Shown: positions 21,701 to 34,470, counted from the stretch's first letter. The stretch: DNA of 64,000 nucleotides from Gautieria morchelliformis (GCA_015179125.1 WHVA01000505.1:1-64000), one strand, 5' to 3'. Numbers and translations: made by a program. The notes: a model not told the origin generated them from the letters alone.

Positions 21701-22921
21701 AAGACCGGGCAATAGGCGAGGTGGAAGCAGACAACGCGGAAGTGAAGGTTTTTGCTGACCGCTCCTGCATAGACAGCGGGGTGGGCGCAGCAGCAGTTCT
21801 ATATGAACGGGGAGTCGAAAAGCAGGCGGTAAGACTACATCTGGGAGTGGAGGATGAACACACAGTGTTCGAGGCAGAACTGGTGCGAGCGGCATTGGGA
21901 GAGAAGCTGCTGAATACGAGGGGGCAGACAAAGTACATGATCGCTGTTGACAACCAAGCAGCAATCTTGACGATGAGGAGGGAGAGACCCATTTCAGCCC
22001 AACATCTAGTCAATGCGCTCCACAAACAAATTGAAGGATTATTGTACCAGCAGAGCACGAGGCTGGACATGAGGTGGGTACCAGGTCACGAGGGAGTACC
22101 GGGCAAGGAGAGGGCAGACGAAGAAGCGAAGAGAGCAGCAAGGGGGGGAGACCAGCGAAGAGATAATGATTCCGTTAGAGTGCAGGGGCGATATTCCTAT
22201 CAGCAAGGCAGTGGAGATGCAGAGATACCACAAGGAGATCAAAAGACAAGCGAAGGCAGCTTTTGCTAAGTCACCTTGAGCTAGCATCGCACACAAAAGT
22301 GACCCAACGATGCCATCCACAGCCTTTGTCAGACTGAGCGTCACGATGCCCCGAAGCCACGCAGCCCTACTTGTACAGCTCAGGACCGGACACATCGCCC
22401 TGAACAAGCACCTAGCCAAGATCGGTAAAGAGGCCTCACCAAGTGTCCAGCATGCAAGGCGGCCAACGAGACGGTGCATCATTACTTGTTTAGGTGTCCA
22501 AAGTACGTGAAGCAGAGGAAGGAATTGGGAAAGGAGCTGCATAGGGGAGTGAGTTCGACGAGAGTCTTTCTGGCTAGGCCTGAGGCGATGGGACCACTAT
22601 TCAAGTACATCAGCGGCATGGAGAGGTTCAAAAAGGCCTACAGAGATCTAACGCTGCCTCAGGAGCAGGGAGAAGTGATGGCACGGTAGCAGGACAAGGG
22701 AGAAAACAGAACCAATGAACAGAAACATCACACCCCGCCTGAGCAGGCATGGACACGCTTGGGGCCGTGCCTGCAGAGCGCAAGTAGAGACCGAGAAGAA
22801 TAGGGTAGACAGAACATTTATTTGCGACCGGCATTTTGTATGCTTTGTCTTACATAGGGCCATGCCCCAAAAGACAATAAATTGGATTATAAAAAAATAA
22901 ATAAAAAATAAATAAAAATAA
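18795..22921 (+). pseudogene. 5'-truncated Tad/I-type LINE, ORF2 (endonuclease-RT-RNase H)
   Basis: ORF2 runs over the whole interval with breaks. Endonuclease motifs: DIIAVQEPY at about 18,841, WVGDFNRHRPQW near 19,190, SDHYPID near 19,455. Reverse transcriptase: LFLDIKGAF, RGMDQGCPLSAIAYQFY and GFVDDTMMIA near 20,850. RNase H: VFADRSC, FEAELVRA, IAVDNQAAI and WVPGHEGVPGKERADEEA. A C-terminal C-x2-C...H-H...C knuckle (CPACK...HHYLFRC) lies at about 22,450. In-frame stops fall at 19441, 20569 and 20698, and a frameshift at about 22,435. The N-terminus of the endonuclease is missing. The 3' end is an A-rich AAATAAATAAAAA tail at about 22,888-22,921. It is dead. Confidence 0.9.
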
Positions 22922-23329
22922 ACTATTTTCCTATCTATCATTTCACAAGCTATGACCACATACTCCTATTTGTTGTGATAAACGCAATTACTTCACTTCA
23001 AATCATTTATATATAAAAGGAAACTAATAAAGAAAGAAAAGAAAAACAAAAGGAAAATCAAAAGAAACAGAAATTATATTCATGATAGACGTTGGCGCAA
23101 ACGACGATCACACAAATTTATGATATACTATATTACTCATAGATCGAACAATACATAGGAGTTCGAGCGTCGACCACGTGCAGTCGATCAGGGACGGCGC
23201 GCCTATCGAGTGATGGCATCAGCCATGACGTCGACAGGCGCCAGGCCATAGGCACCGAGGGGTGCGGGCACCAAACGCCGCAGAGAACAAAAGACTGCGC
23301 AGGGGTATAGTATACTGTGGAGTGACCTG
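22922..23329. other. Spacer after the LINE tail, no gene seen
   Basis: AT-rich flank followed by CpG-containing sequence with an imperfect hairpin at about 23,305-23,345 (AGTATACTG...GTGAC, GTCAC...CAGTATAC). No coding signature. Confidence 0.4.
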
Positions 23330-23960
23330 AGAAAGTCACCTGCAGTATACAATATTCAATCAGCTGCCTCACAGAAAGGGCACAGAGATAGCGGCCCATC
23401 TCCAAGCCCAGTATATATGCTGGGCAGGGTAAACTCAGATCCATTTTCTATTTGAATCCCATGATACGTCTGACTGATTACTATCTTAACAACATGTGGA
23501 CAGGGGCTTTGTATACTAGGTACAGATCTCTATTCCAAGGCCCAGACAATCCTAACACCATCCCCATCACCCCATGACTTTATGACTATAAATTAGTCAC
23601 CCCTTAGCTACAAAGTAGTTTTTCGACCCATCCATCCAATATCTTGAACACTAGTAGTTACTATCAATATAGTATAAATAGCTAGTACAAATGTATGAAC
23701 GAAATCATCCAGAATCGATTATTCTGCCTCCTGAAATTACTGTAGTCTTGTTTGATAGCTACAGAGCTCAGATCTTGATAGTTTATTCTAAATCTTCGTC
23801 AAGGGTCTATTATCACTGTTTACTCTATACTACCTTAAAAGCGAACACTTTTGATTTGACTACCCCTTGGATCGACACTGTTCTTCTGTCGACACGGTCA
23901 CGTGACTTCCATTCATCAGTGCTGGACGCACCTCGAAAGGCTTAGTCAGCACATAGAAGA
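23330..23960. repeat. LTR-like repeat, copy 1
   Basis: Same-orientation repeat of about 29,170-29,825. Shared blocks: GGGGCTTTGTATACT, TATCTTGAACACT, AGTATAAATAGCTA (a TATA-like promoter element), CTGTAG, TTGTTTGATAGCTACAGAGCT, CGGTCACGTGAC and GCTTAGTCAGC. A TATA box followed by a common downstream part is expected of an LTR. No PPT or primer site could be fixed. The DNA between the two copies does not code for a polymerase, so they are more likely two solo LTRs than the ends of one element. Confidence 0.5.
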
Positions 23961-24439
23961 GGGGCGAACACAGTGATTTCAATCACTAGGCAATAGATTC
24001 TATTTGTTTAAAGGCACTGGTTGACACCTTAATCCAAAACTATTATCATCATCATCTATTCAGCCCTGCTGATGTATTATACATATAGGAGCATGCAGCA
24101 TCATTAGTGACATCATATTTCTATTTAGGAGTCCAAACAATCAGCAGCATCACTTTTCCCTATCCATAACCCTATTTACAACCCATCTATCTCACAGCTT
24201 AAATAGCTGGACTTTGCATACAATAGAAACACTTCTCCACAATTTTCTTCCAGGCCTGCTTCAAGTTATAAGCCGCCTAGGATTATCTTCGCATCTTTGT
24301 CACTTCATATCTCTAAGCCTCAAGTTATAGGCTTCTTATTCCATTATCATCAAAACAACCGACACTCAACCGCACCCCAAGCAACTAATATTAGCTTTGA
24401 CTCGCAATGTGGTCCGAGGCTTGGCCTACGGTAGAGGGG
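23961..24439. other. Spacer, no gene seen
   Basis: AT-rich DNA between the LTR-like repeat and the retroelement tail. No coding signature. Confidence 0.4.
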
Positions 24440-24800
24440 TTAGCGAACACTCTATAAGGGAATTATCTTACCTGGATTCCGTCGGCCTTGACAACCCACT
24501 GCTCCTCCTCCTCACGTAGCCCTCCCTGAAGGTCAGGACAGACCTTCACCGACATTTACATTCGCTCAATGAGTGACAAGTGACGAGAGAAGAGACCCAT
24601 TAGAAGCCATGAGCAGTCGAATGGAAAATGACCCTGTCACCTTACACTGCAACACCTTTAAATCCCTGGGTGGGGTAGTGCACGGACCATGCAGCAAGAT
24701 AGGGCCCAGACCTCGGAGATCTCAACCCATTACGTCTTTACGCCCTTCCCCCCATCCCAGAACATTGCATCATTTGACTCCAAAGCTAGGAGGGGGATAC
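24440..24800 (+). mobile_element. 3' internal end of an LTR retroelement with PPT
   Basis: An 86-codon frame (24,573-24,833) is likely the C-terminal scrap of a retroelement polyprotein. It runs to a polypurine tract, AGGAGGGGGATA (24,788-24,799), placed exactly before the LTR start TGTCATGACC at 24,801. The polyprotein itself is not recognisable. Confidence 0.4.
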
Positions 24801-25480
24801 TGTCATGACCCATTTATTTCCTGTACCCAATAACTCCATGTTCCCTTTCATCACCCCACTTCTATGTTCGCTCCGATCGCTCTTCGCCAAATTCGCCGAA
24901 CGGGTATTCACTACTCGCGTCATTCGCCAGTAGCCATGCTATCAAAGACGATTGGCACCCGGCTTGATGGTTCATCGCTGGTCCCACCAGCTTCTCGACT
25001 CAACCCCCTTGTTTGGGTGTTCCTATGACGAGAATACACTCACAGGACGTCCTACCCATAGATTGTGTGAGATCAACCTGTTGTGGCTTGTTTACTTCCC
25101 TTACCCAGCTATCCTTGCTTTCCCCTCGGCCACTCCTCCTCTATGTCTGGTCCATTCTCTCTTCGCCCCATTTGCCGAACAACCATTCTCTACTCGCATC
25201 ATTCGCCAGCAGGCATGCCATCAGACACAATCGACGTCCTTTACCTGGCCTGATGGTTGATCACTGGCCCCATCATCTTCTCAGCTGAATCCCCTTTGGG
25301 TGTTCCTATGGTCAGAATGAATTCGCGGGGTGTCCTACCCGTACATCGTGTGGGATCAACCCAGCAGACGAAGAGTCTGTGCAGGGTAACATGTATGCAG
25401 GTCCCAAGGCATGTTTCGTACATGGGTACCTTCACCCTCTTTCCTCCCCGTCATCTCACATTCACACTCCTCCTTATTTC
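24801..25480 (+). repeat. Two head-to-tail LTR copies of family L2
   Basis: Copy 1 starts TGTCATGACCCATTTATTTC at 24,801 and runs to about 25,078. Copy 2 starts TGTTGTGGCTTGTTTACTTC at 25,079 and repeats the same order of blocks (ACCCAGCTATCC, TTCGCC, CATTCGCCAG, ATCAnnCACGATNG, CCTTTACC, GATGG, GGGTGTTCCTATG, GTCCTACCCGTA). The same family occurs at 43,522 and 43,764, again as a partial copy followed by a longer one. Confidence 0.65.
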
Positions 25481-27119
25481 TATCCCCTTTCTCTGCTAGG
25501 GCTCTCCCACTGGAAAATCATGGGATAGCTGCAGGCATCAGGCACATGGGCACATGCATTAGTGCCCTTGCCGCGTCAGCACGGCCTAATTTTGCTCATA
25601 CTTGCATATCATACGTGTCTCTCTTCATGCGATTTTCTTAAGTGTCCTATTGTCGTGACCTCTCCCCAACATTCCAGTCGTTCAGGTACTGTTCCTGTCC
25701 CCCTCCTGCAGCTTTCTTTCTCTTTTCATGGTGGTGTTGCAAATGTCTCCTTATTTCCGGGTGCATCTGCAGGTTTGTTGTTCGAATGTCCTCTTTCATC
25801 CCTTATTTTTGATCCGTGTCCATGTCCGTGTCCCTTTCCTACAGCTCTTGTTTGTCCTGCGCTACTACCACATTGTCTATTTACAGTTCATTTACCGTTA
25901 TTCATGATCGTTGAAACTGTAGACTTGTCCTCGTTTTGGTTTTACCTGCGCCGTTTTACTGGCCTATGTAAGCCTCCCCGCAATGGCATGCATGCTGATA
26001 ATAAGTATTCATGCCTTGTAGTTATTTCCCCACTACTTATAACTTTGTGTCTCTTTTATTGCTTTCTCTCATGTCCTTCACTGGGGCTTGCGTGCTACAT
26101 GATGGTGAGATATTTTTCCTTTCCTCTTCTCTTTATCCGTCCTCGTTGCTTACGCTGCTTCTTCTCTGTCTTCTGTCCTCCCACCACTGTCTTGTTTCTG
26201 CGTCCAATTTCTCCAACCGCTGATCTTCTACCCTCAAGAATTCACTTGGATGTTGCATGAAGAGCTTGTCCTGATGGTCGTGAAGGTGGCAGCGAAGTCA
26301 ACGGTCAGTTTCCCAACTTCATACTACAAAGATAAGCGTAATTCGTGTGGTGTTCGCCTAGCCACGGGTTCAACCGACGACGATGACCAAGGTAGAACCT
26401 CATTGCTTTGTTGAAGGTACACATGCCTTACTCATATTATAAAAGACCCTTTCAGCTTCGCTACTTGGCCTGTGACCGATGCCGCAAGAGATGCAATGAA
26501 CGCTGTGAAACACACGCACGACATTTCTCCCCTCCCCGCCTTCAACATCAACAGAGACCCTATCGTACTGTCCCGCTGCATCGAATGCAATCAGTCGCTT
26601 AGAACTGTTTGATAGTATGTACGAGTCTGACGCCTCCTGAGGAATCCAGCTCCTAGGGGTGTAATCTCAAATGTGTAAACATCACAATCCAACCATTGGC
26701 ACTCGCAGTGGCTCTCTGCCCATGCAGATCAGGGCCAGAAGCACACTGCATGCTGGACCTTCTGTCAATGTGGCATCAAGTTTGTAATCAGGTATTGAAG
26801 GCTTGCCATGAGGGGTAACAGTTGTCAATAAGTATCGCAAATCACCCTGACTATCTCCTTGTAAATTGCCTATAATATGAAGACAACAAGCGTTCAAAGC
26901 GATATGGTTGATGCTGACATGCTGATGGTGCACCACCTGGGAGTGAGATCCCTGAGCTTGACATGCAGAGAGGTGACTTCAACTGCGTGAGGACTGCTAG
27001 TTTAAGAGCATGATTTAGAAGTTGTTAAATATCTGTTTTGATCCCGGGAATACTATTGTTTCAATCAGTGGCTGCCAGCAGAGTTAACTTTGTCTCTGTG
27101 CCACATAGTCACCAAATAT
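25481..27119. other. Pyrimidine-rich spacer with unassigned frames
   Basis: A 232-codon plus-strand frame (25,562-26,260) is Phe-, Leu-, Pro- and Ser-rich because the DNA is CT-rich. I see no domain and do not accept it as a gene. A 64-codon frame at 26,408-26,602 contains ACDRCRKRCNERC, which only loosely resembles a zinc-cluster start. Nothing else is recognisable. Confidence 0.35.
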
Positions 27120-27600
27120 GGCCTTCACCTGTATAGCACCAATCAGTAATTTAGGTATCTGCAACCACACATGTTGCACATTAGTCGACAGAGATGCATC
27201 CTGAGCCCTCATAAGATAGCTTGACGCATAAGAATGTGACGATGGTATGGTATGCCCCATGCTGTTTCATAGCATTTACAAACTAACATAACCAAACATG
27301 TACATCACACCAGATCAGTATCCAAGGCACACACACATGCACATACTACATGCAGTTCATTTCCCTTGACCATCCCTGGATATTCCTCAGGATGCAATAC
27401 TTGAAGTGTCAGGGGACACCCTATTTTCCAATTCCGACCCTACCCCAAGTTCAGGTTCTATCTCCGACTCTGCTTCCAGTTCCAGTTCCATTTCCGACTC
27501 CGCTTTCAGACATGGTTCCACCTCTGGGAGAACTTCCACCAGTTCCGTTCGCTTTACCAATTCCACTCCACTTGTAGAGGACAGGAATTATAGGCAGTAG
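27120..27600. repeat. Dispersed repeat plus GGAA block (reverse orientation)
   Basis: 27,120-27,410 matches 37,380-37,690, the flank of unit C (TGCTGTTTCATAG, TTTACAAA, TAACATAAC, CAGGATCAGTAT-like and ATATTCCTCAGGATGCAAT). 27,410-27,600 is the reverse complement type of the GGAA block at 1-84, with TTCCGAC, TTCCAGT and TTCCATT hexamers following GTCAGGGGACACCC. Confidence 0.6.
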
Positions 27601-27639
27601 GACTGGACTTGGTGCTCAAAAGATAGACTAAAAATCAAT

Positions 27640-28460
27640 TAACTCTGTCAGTGAATTTAGTTGTCACTGTGATTATATTATACACTACCTAGAAATCAAT
27701 TCACTACAAGATTTCTGGTCAACAAATCGGAGGAAAATAAGACTAATTTGTTATGAAACCCAAAACATGCCGACAGCCCTGGACCGACGCCGCGCGCATC
27801 GCCCAATTTCCCCACTCCCTTTTCCTGACGGACACTCACCCCACAACCCATTCCCATTCTCTCACTCCACCTCCATGCGCTCCACTCGGCTCATAAGTAT
27901 ATACACATGTACGTTTAGGTATGCAACAGCCCCATGACTCGACTCCAACCCCGGGCATCTATCCCCGTACGCCCCACCGATCGCTCGCCCGTATATTCAC
28001 CATTTATTCCTGCCCCACACCGACCATAATATCTACTAGTTAGTGATACTCCAGGTCATATAAAGTAGCTACTCTATGTAACAAAGAATCAGGCAGAAAT
28101 TGTATCTGTCCATCCTCACGTTCTCCACTGTCTGAGTCCCTCTGTAGTACTCGCAGCCGCTCCTGCTTAAGGTGGCACATACTACCGGGACATTTGCACA
28201 CTACGAGCCCATCACTTACTCCCATTGCTTTCGACCCCGAGTGTCCACTCAATCCGCAGGACCCACAAGGCTGCAGTCGAGATATCTCTTAAGCACTCCC
28301 AGTCTATCATAGTTAAAAACCATTTATTAGATAATTTACTTGCCTCTCTCAGTGAATTTAGTTGTCACTGAGAGAGGGGGGAAATGTGTCTCACTGTGCA
28401 TATACTACCACCCGGCCCTTAAGCGCCCATGGCAGCGTCGAAATGATTACGTAAGGGTGC
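27640..28460. mobile_element. Hairpin-bearing dispersed repeat, copy 2 (longer form)
   Basis: Reverse-complement counterpart of 18,550-18,792. A perfect 13-bp stem with a 9-nt loop is at 28,343-28,377, and the shorter palindromic motif (CAGTGA ... TCACTG) is near 27,645-27,670. About 600 bp lies between them that is absent from copy 1. A short minus-strand frame at 28,040-28,252 has no known domain. No transposase is encoded. Confidence 0.5.
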
Positions 28461-29169
28461 CGGTGGTGAAAAGAAGAAAAACAAATTGAAATAGAAGTAT
28501 AAATCTTTGATAGAAGATTTTCAGAAAATTTCTGACAAATAATGTGATCATAGAAGAACAATCTGAAAAGAAATTGGAAAGAAATATGAATGGTGGAATT
28601 TATTTCGCTTGATATTGGTGCAGGAGCATAAATGCACCCAACACCACTCTCCGACTTCTGCCTTCAGAACAGTGTCGGATGTCAAGCAACTCGCTTAGTA
28701 TGCAACATCAAGGGTCAGTCCAGGGTCAGGGAGGTCAGGGGATGCAGGGTTGATGGTGGGTGCTGAGTGTTGTCCCTGACTGTGGACTAATGTAGTATAA
28801 TACAGGCTCGCTGACATTGGGGGTCCTTAGACTTTTCTCTTTGGATTTTCCATTGTCATATGAAAATCTCCTCTCTTGTATATTCTGTTCATTCATATAT
28901 ATACTTCGGATGTCCCCTTGTCAGCTGAGTGGCAGTGTGATCTCCACAGCTAGCTAGGGTTGCCTTACACTGTTAGAATAAATGAGATAGCTATATCACA
29001 CAATATTCTAAGGTCTAAATCATCGTCTAACTGAGCTAACATCTGGGAGAAATAATCCATGCACCAGTCACAGTGCCTGCCCTGGAAAGCCGGCACCTGG
29101 GCCCTGGTCAGAAGAAATATTGCTATGGGGCTAATAGTCCCATACAGGGACATCGGACACGATGGAGAT
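28461..29169. other. Spacer, no gene seen
   Basis: AT-rich DNA with no convincing frame. A 62-codon minus-strand frame at 28,965-29,153 has no domain. Confidence 0.4.
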
Positions 29170-29825
29170 TACAGTATACAGTCCCATATATGGACGTACT
29201 GAATAGCTACCTCAGGAGAGAGGTACAGAGATGGCAAATGCCTTGCCAAGGCTGCTGTAGGCACACAGCACAGGACACACAAATATTCTTTTCTATTCAA
29301 TTCCCCTGACTAGCCCCACTGATTACGAAGTGTTTTACATGTTGAAAGGGGCTTTGTATACTGCTCCAAGGTCCCAAGTTAGATACTTGTCAGTAGGACA
29401 AGTATCCCCATCATTGTTCCTGCCCCACAGCTGTATGCAGCCTGTGGAGCATTTCCACATTATCCTGACCCATTCTATCACTATCTTGAACACTGGTAGT
29501 CACTACTATTTTAGTATAAATAGCTACTACAAATTTACGAAAAAAGCAATCCAGAATATCATCCAGAACAATCCAGAATTGCTGTTTCACCTCCTGAAGT
29601 AACTGTAGACTTGTTTGATAGCTACAGAGCTTATTTCTTGATAGATTTCTCTAATTCTTTGTTGAGAGTCTACTATAACTGGCTACACTATACTGGTCCG
29701 AAAGGGAAAGCTTCGGACCTCTTGTTCCTCTGTTATCATCTATTTCTTCCTGGACTCGGTCACGTGACCTCCATCAACCAGTGACGCACTCGCTCCACAG
29801 AGCTTAGTCAGCTCACACATATACT
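29170..29825. repeat. LTR-like repeat, copy 2
   Basis: Partner of 23,330-23,960 in the same orientation, with the TATA-like element TATAAATA at about 29,514. Its right end lies about 150 bp before unit B. Confidence 0.5.
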
Positions 29826-30257
29826 GTGCACAGGGGTGCACGAAGGGTTCCAACTCCCTGAGTCATCAAATATATATCTGTTCTGATATATCTGATCTAT
29901 TATTCCTAAAATACACAAAGCTGCACACAGTTCACTGACTCCCAGCAGAAAAGCACAAAACAATATTTGCACCAAGCACAATAATAATAAAGTATGAACA
30001 TAGTCAAATTGAAAATAGCACAGAATATATATGTATCTATGGGTTTTGGATGGTATGGGTTGGCCAGAGTGAGTAGCTAGCCACATCTTTTATGGCAACA
30101 TATTTCTAACCACTGCAATAGATTAAAAAGGTGGAAGGTTGATGTAAGTTGCTGTGTGTTGCACTGTTCGGGGGTTTGAATTGGATGTGCAGCTATGATG
30201 CATTAGCTTGGATGCTGTCATTAAGCCTCTGCCATTCTTCCAGAGGCTACTGAACCA

Positions 30258-32059
30258 TTAACCACTGCCTGAAAGAGACTCTAACTGCTCACCAGAGGCA
30301 ATCTGCCTGGCGATTTCTACATCTCCAGGACATCCAGTCATGCAAGGAAACTCATCCAACTCTATCTCAGCTGATCCAGCCTCTTCAGGTGACTCCTGGC
30401 CTTCCTGATCGGCCACATTGTCCTCCAAATACTCAGCATTAAAATCCTCCCGGCTTAAGTGAGGGTTCCCAAATTCAGCCACTATTGCATTGTGAACACT
30501 TTGTCTAGCTGCATGGAAGCTGGAGAATGAAAGAGAGGGTAGTGAAGGGCTGTTAAGTCGACTGTGTCTCTCTTTGAGGGTTAGGTGAAAGCGGCAGATG
30601 ATAATTACTGAGAAGCTGTATGTGGAATGTTAGTACAATCATGTCCTTCTCCTTAAATTGGGTAGAATATACATGTTCTGAAAAGGGTTTAAGATGCCAG
30701 CAAGGCTTGACTTTGTACCCTGAAGGAGCTGATATTAGCCATTTTATTATCATGATCAATACCTCCCATACCCTGAACGCCTAAATTGTGTGAGAACACC
30801 AAGTAAAATCCAAGGCTCAACAAGTTTATGAGCAACCATACCTTTGTAGTAATAGTCTCTGCCAAAGTAATTGTAAGCACAAATCTGAATATGGATCAGA
30901 TATATGTAATATCATAGGAATAATATTCCATACCCATATCTGGCAAAGCCTTTGCTGTAGATTAGTGATATGTCCACACATATAAGCAATATGTTGTATA
31001 CTCACCTTGGTAAATCACTAGATTAAGGAGAGATTTATTATCCCAAATATCACCTTTCCACCAAAGCCTCAGGGTTTGAATTGAGCTCAGAATGGTTACT
31101 ATCACAACTCCAGTGTCAAAAAGGATTACAGCAACATTGTTCATGGTGGCCACTGTCAAAGGTATTCAGAGACAAATTGGACAAATACAGGTCCCTAGAT
31201 ATTACACCTGATGAATTTGTTAGTGTTAATCTGTGCAGAAATTCCTAGTCAGTACTGACAAGGTTATTGCATTCCCTTGTGAACTAGTGGGATTGCAGTT
31301 GTCCAAAACAGCCTCATACTATATGCGGTGAAATGAATTTATGCCATTCATACAAAGTCTGCACAGGGACATACCACTCCACTGATAATAGCACCAAGAA
31401 TAAGCAACCCAAGAACACCCAAAACTCTTTGATTCTGCATGGAAATAGCATAGGTGCGAGCCAGCAGAAGGCCTAGATAATAAAATGTGTTGATCCTTCT
31501 GCCTGAGAAATATATGGGTATAATCACTCACCCTGTACACCAATCAGACAAGGAACTGTTAAAGCATTAGCTAGGCCAATTAGAGTATTACATTTCCTAC
31601 AAACATATGAGTCTCTAGGTCCCTTCTTCATAAAGAATGCAAGTCATACTAGACACTCGTTCCAATCAGTAAGGGTGTCACAAAGGCATTGTCACAATGT
31701 ACCTCGAGGGACACGTTAGATAATTCGTCATATATGGCAAGAAGCAACACAACCATGGTTGCGTAACGAGCGAATAAATAGAGAATGGTGCCAATTTTGA
31801 CGGTCATCCCCCAAATGTGCTTGATCTCAGACGGCAATGTGAGAAGAGTGTCGTAGATGAGCAGTGCTGGATAACAAGCTATGAAAATCATGGAATTAGA
31901 TAGTGGTCATGTACGCATACCAAACGCTGCAACGGTGGTAGAGTTGACCGCAAAGCTAGTTCAAGTAAGTTCTTCTGCATCTCACTCAATGTGCCCAGTG
32001 GTAAGTACGTACTTGTCTGATAGCACCTGGATTTCAGCCAAGGGGTCTGCCTGAGACAT
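30258..32059 (-). CDS. DUF6533-type multi-pass membrane protein, copy B
   Basis: Exon 1 32059-32013, exon 2 31955-31921 and exon 3 31878-31703 have exactly the sizes (47, 35, 176 nt) and phases of copies A and C. Unspliced, exon 1 would reach a TGA, so intron 1 (GTACGT donor, AACTAG acceptor) is required. Exon 3 carries YDTLLTLPSEIKHIW. Later blocks encode RTYAISMQNQRVLGVLGL (about 31,400-31,490), VILFDTGVVIVTILSS (about 31,090-31,140) and the acidic tail (30258-30482). Like copy A it has an extra base relative to copy C ahead of the fifth helix, so the 3' half may not be translated. Role unknown; the predicted location is a membrane. Confidence 0.6.
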
Positions 32060-33610
32060 GATATAAGAAAGAAAATCTGGGATGCACACGAGGAGCTGAG
32101 TTTTGCGTAGCGATGTAGGCTTGGAGTAGCACCGCGAAGGTCTATATGTAAGATTCTGGCCATAGGTGCTGCCAGGTCAACAGATATTCACAGCAGCCTA
32201 TATCAGTACCGAAGCATGGCACGATCTGCGATGCGGATGGGTCTGATAGAAGAACATCATAGGTAAAAGAAGTAAAGCTAAATACAATGTAGAAACATCG
32301 GATAAGTATAGTTCGCCGCTCGGGCGAGCAATTGAGGCCTGCCAGGAATTGGTTATTACATCCGATTTTCCTGGGCGGAATGGTCTCCAAAATCCATTTA
32401 AACGCGTCGTCGTGTGAGCACAATTAACGTTCATCTCGTTCACGATTCATAGTGAAGTGTCAGCATAACGGCACACGAAAACATTGCGATAAAACTCATT
32501 GATGTGTATTAAGATGACGCATCTCTAGTGGTTTACTAATGAAGCTGAGAACACGAGGAAGCGAGATGATATGGGAGATCTAGCCTGGTCATCTCAGTCA
32601 CCGGAGTACGCATGCATTTCTGTGTAATTATATGGCGATGCTGGATGATCCCGGAAGAGGTATCAGTGCGTGTCAACGTTGCTCGATGTGGCGACACGAG
32701 ACAACTCTCATTCGGGAGGCATGCCCTGTACGGCATGGGAAGACGTGGTATGAAGGGACAATCGAATTTAAACTTGGAGCACAACCACATGGTATCCGCG
32801 AGGCTGAGCATTCGGTTTATCGGATGTGACGGTGATGCCGGGTTGTGCTCGGTGGCCCAGGAAAGCCCAGGAAGCTACCGAGGTGATCTGCGACGTGTTT
32901 GTTGATTTATTTAGTATGCTATTATTAGAAAGACGACAGTGCCACCTAACGAGAATAAACGGTATTGGACGTCTGCCATATTTTTTGCAGCCATTCAATA
33001 ATTCAGATTGGAGATATTTGTATCTGTCGTGAAGCATGTCAGCTCCCTTGGTACCTGGTTCGCTCCAGAGTTAAATATAAGCAACATTATCCACATACAC
33101 CATCGAATTTCATCGACACCGATACTGATAATCCCGAGCGAAGCGTGCGCGGATCAGGAACCCACCAAACAAAGACAAACATGCACTCCGACTCGGCAAC
33201 GAGCAGCATGACACAGACACAGCCCAAAAGCCCCGACTTCGTCATCGTCGTTGCATGGTACGCACATGTCGTCCCTCCACTGCCTCGTCTTTCCCGGCAT
33301 TACCCCGCATTTTCCCCGTCCACTCCAAACGTCAATTCGCCTCCCCTCCCATAACACTACCAGCCTCCCCTCCCAGGCTTCTTATTACCTACCCTCCTCT
33401 CCAGTGCACGGACATGAACTTCTCATGATGTTTCCGGCGTGTCTGAAAGTGGCGGGGTGTGTGTGTATGTGCCGAGTGAAGAAAAGGCCGCAAGAGGAAC
33501 GAGCGGAGTACTTGTACGGTATTTCCCTTTGCATATTAACAGGCTGTCCATCCTGGATTAACCCGTTTGCTGCTTCTCCAGCACGTCTCGCCATCCATCC
33601 ATCCACCAGC

Positions 33611-34210
33611 ATGACCCAGACACAGACACAAGCAAAGGCCCTGGAGGCACACCCCCACGCAGCCGATGGTATGTCCCGTTTCCCAGCCCCTTGTTTCTCG
33701 AACGCCACTCGCTGCCCCCTAGCCTCCGCCCTCCCACTCCTCATGTCCCGCACCGCCCTCTCACACCGCGACGGGCCCTTCCCGCCCTCATCCACCGGGC
33801 ACGAGGTCATGAAGCTCTTCCCGTCCTGTCCCACAAGCGGCGGCCCCTTCCCGTAGGACCCGCACGCCCACCGCGACGTGGGGGGCTTCCGCGTAGAGGA
33901 TGCGCACTCCCCGTACGAGGCGTGTGCTTGGGGCGAGCTCGAGAAGATTAAGCAGCTGGACCCGGAGCGCGGCCGCTGCGCATGCTGCGGGACGTCGGCG
34001 TGGTTCGGCGTTCAGGAGCGCGCGTTTTTCCGGGGCAGGGACGGGGCCGGGCGCGCGACAACGCCGACGCCCCCAGACGGCGGGAGTACTTCAAGACGGT
34101 GCCCGCGCGGGAGTTCAGCCGCGCGGCCGAGCGCGAGTTTCGTGTCGGCGGGGAGCGCGTGCGTGCGATTGGCGTGGCGGGGCCCCCCGCAAAGCGGCGC
34201 AGGGGGGTGA
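33611..34210 (+). pseudogene. GC-rich gene of unknown function, copy B
   Basis: ATG at 33611; exon 1 33611-33668; intron 33669-33722 (GTATGT donor, CCCTAG acceptor); exon 2 from 33723. The intron joins exon 1 (QTQTQAKALEAHPHAAD) in phase to a frame containing STGHEVMKLFPSC, then a TAG at 33854-33856, then DPHAHRDVGGF, EACAWGELEKI and CACCGTSAWFGVQERAFF. The Cys-containing part resembles a metal site but matches no family I know. The stop makes this copy a probable pseudogene, yet its splice signals are cleaner than in other copies. A TATTAA element replaces the TATA box. Confidence 0.35.
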
Positions 34211-34470
34211 GGCTGGGGCCGGAGAGCGCGGCTGACGTCGACGCTGCGCCTCTCGCCTGAGGGCCGTGTGCCAGACGCACGTGCGCACGTGCGCGCGTCT
34301 CCCCCCGGGTCGCCGCGCTGGCGCACTGCACATCCCCGCACCCGCACCCCCGCCCACACACGCCGCCGCCCCCAACAGCCGCCCCTACCTCCGCACCCGC
34401 AGCGCCGCCCCCCCCTCTCACTCTACACCCGCAAGTCCCCCCTTTACCCACCATTTGCCTACGGGCGTCG

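Larger units (their letters stand above)
29970..34470. repeat. Segmental unit, copy B
   Basis: Same gene order as copy A: DUF6533 gene minus, intergenic, GC-rich gene plus. The right edge is shorter than in A and C, because homology stops near 34,470 before the GGTATGCGCAAAG block, where the OXA1-related sequence begins shortly after. Confidence 0.8.

Noticed and set aside
25562-26260. 232-codon plus-strand frame
   Set aside because: Composition follows CT-rich DNA, with no domain, no conserved copy and no splice or promoter evidence.
26408-26602. Possible zinc-cluster protein (ACDRCRKRCNERC)
   Set aside because: Cys spacing does not match Zn(II)2Cys6 and the frame is only 64 codons.
23330-29825. 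The two LTR-like repeats as ends of one 6.5-kb retrotransposon
   Set aside because: No gag or pol between them, and the interior contains other repeat families. Better read as separate solo copies.
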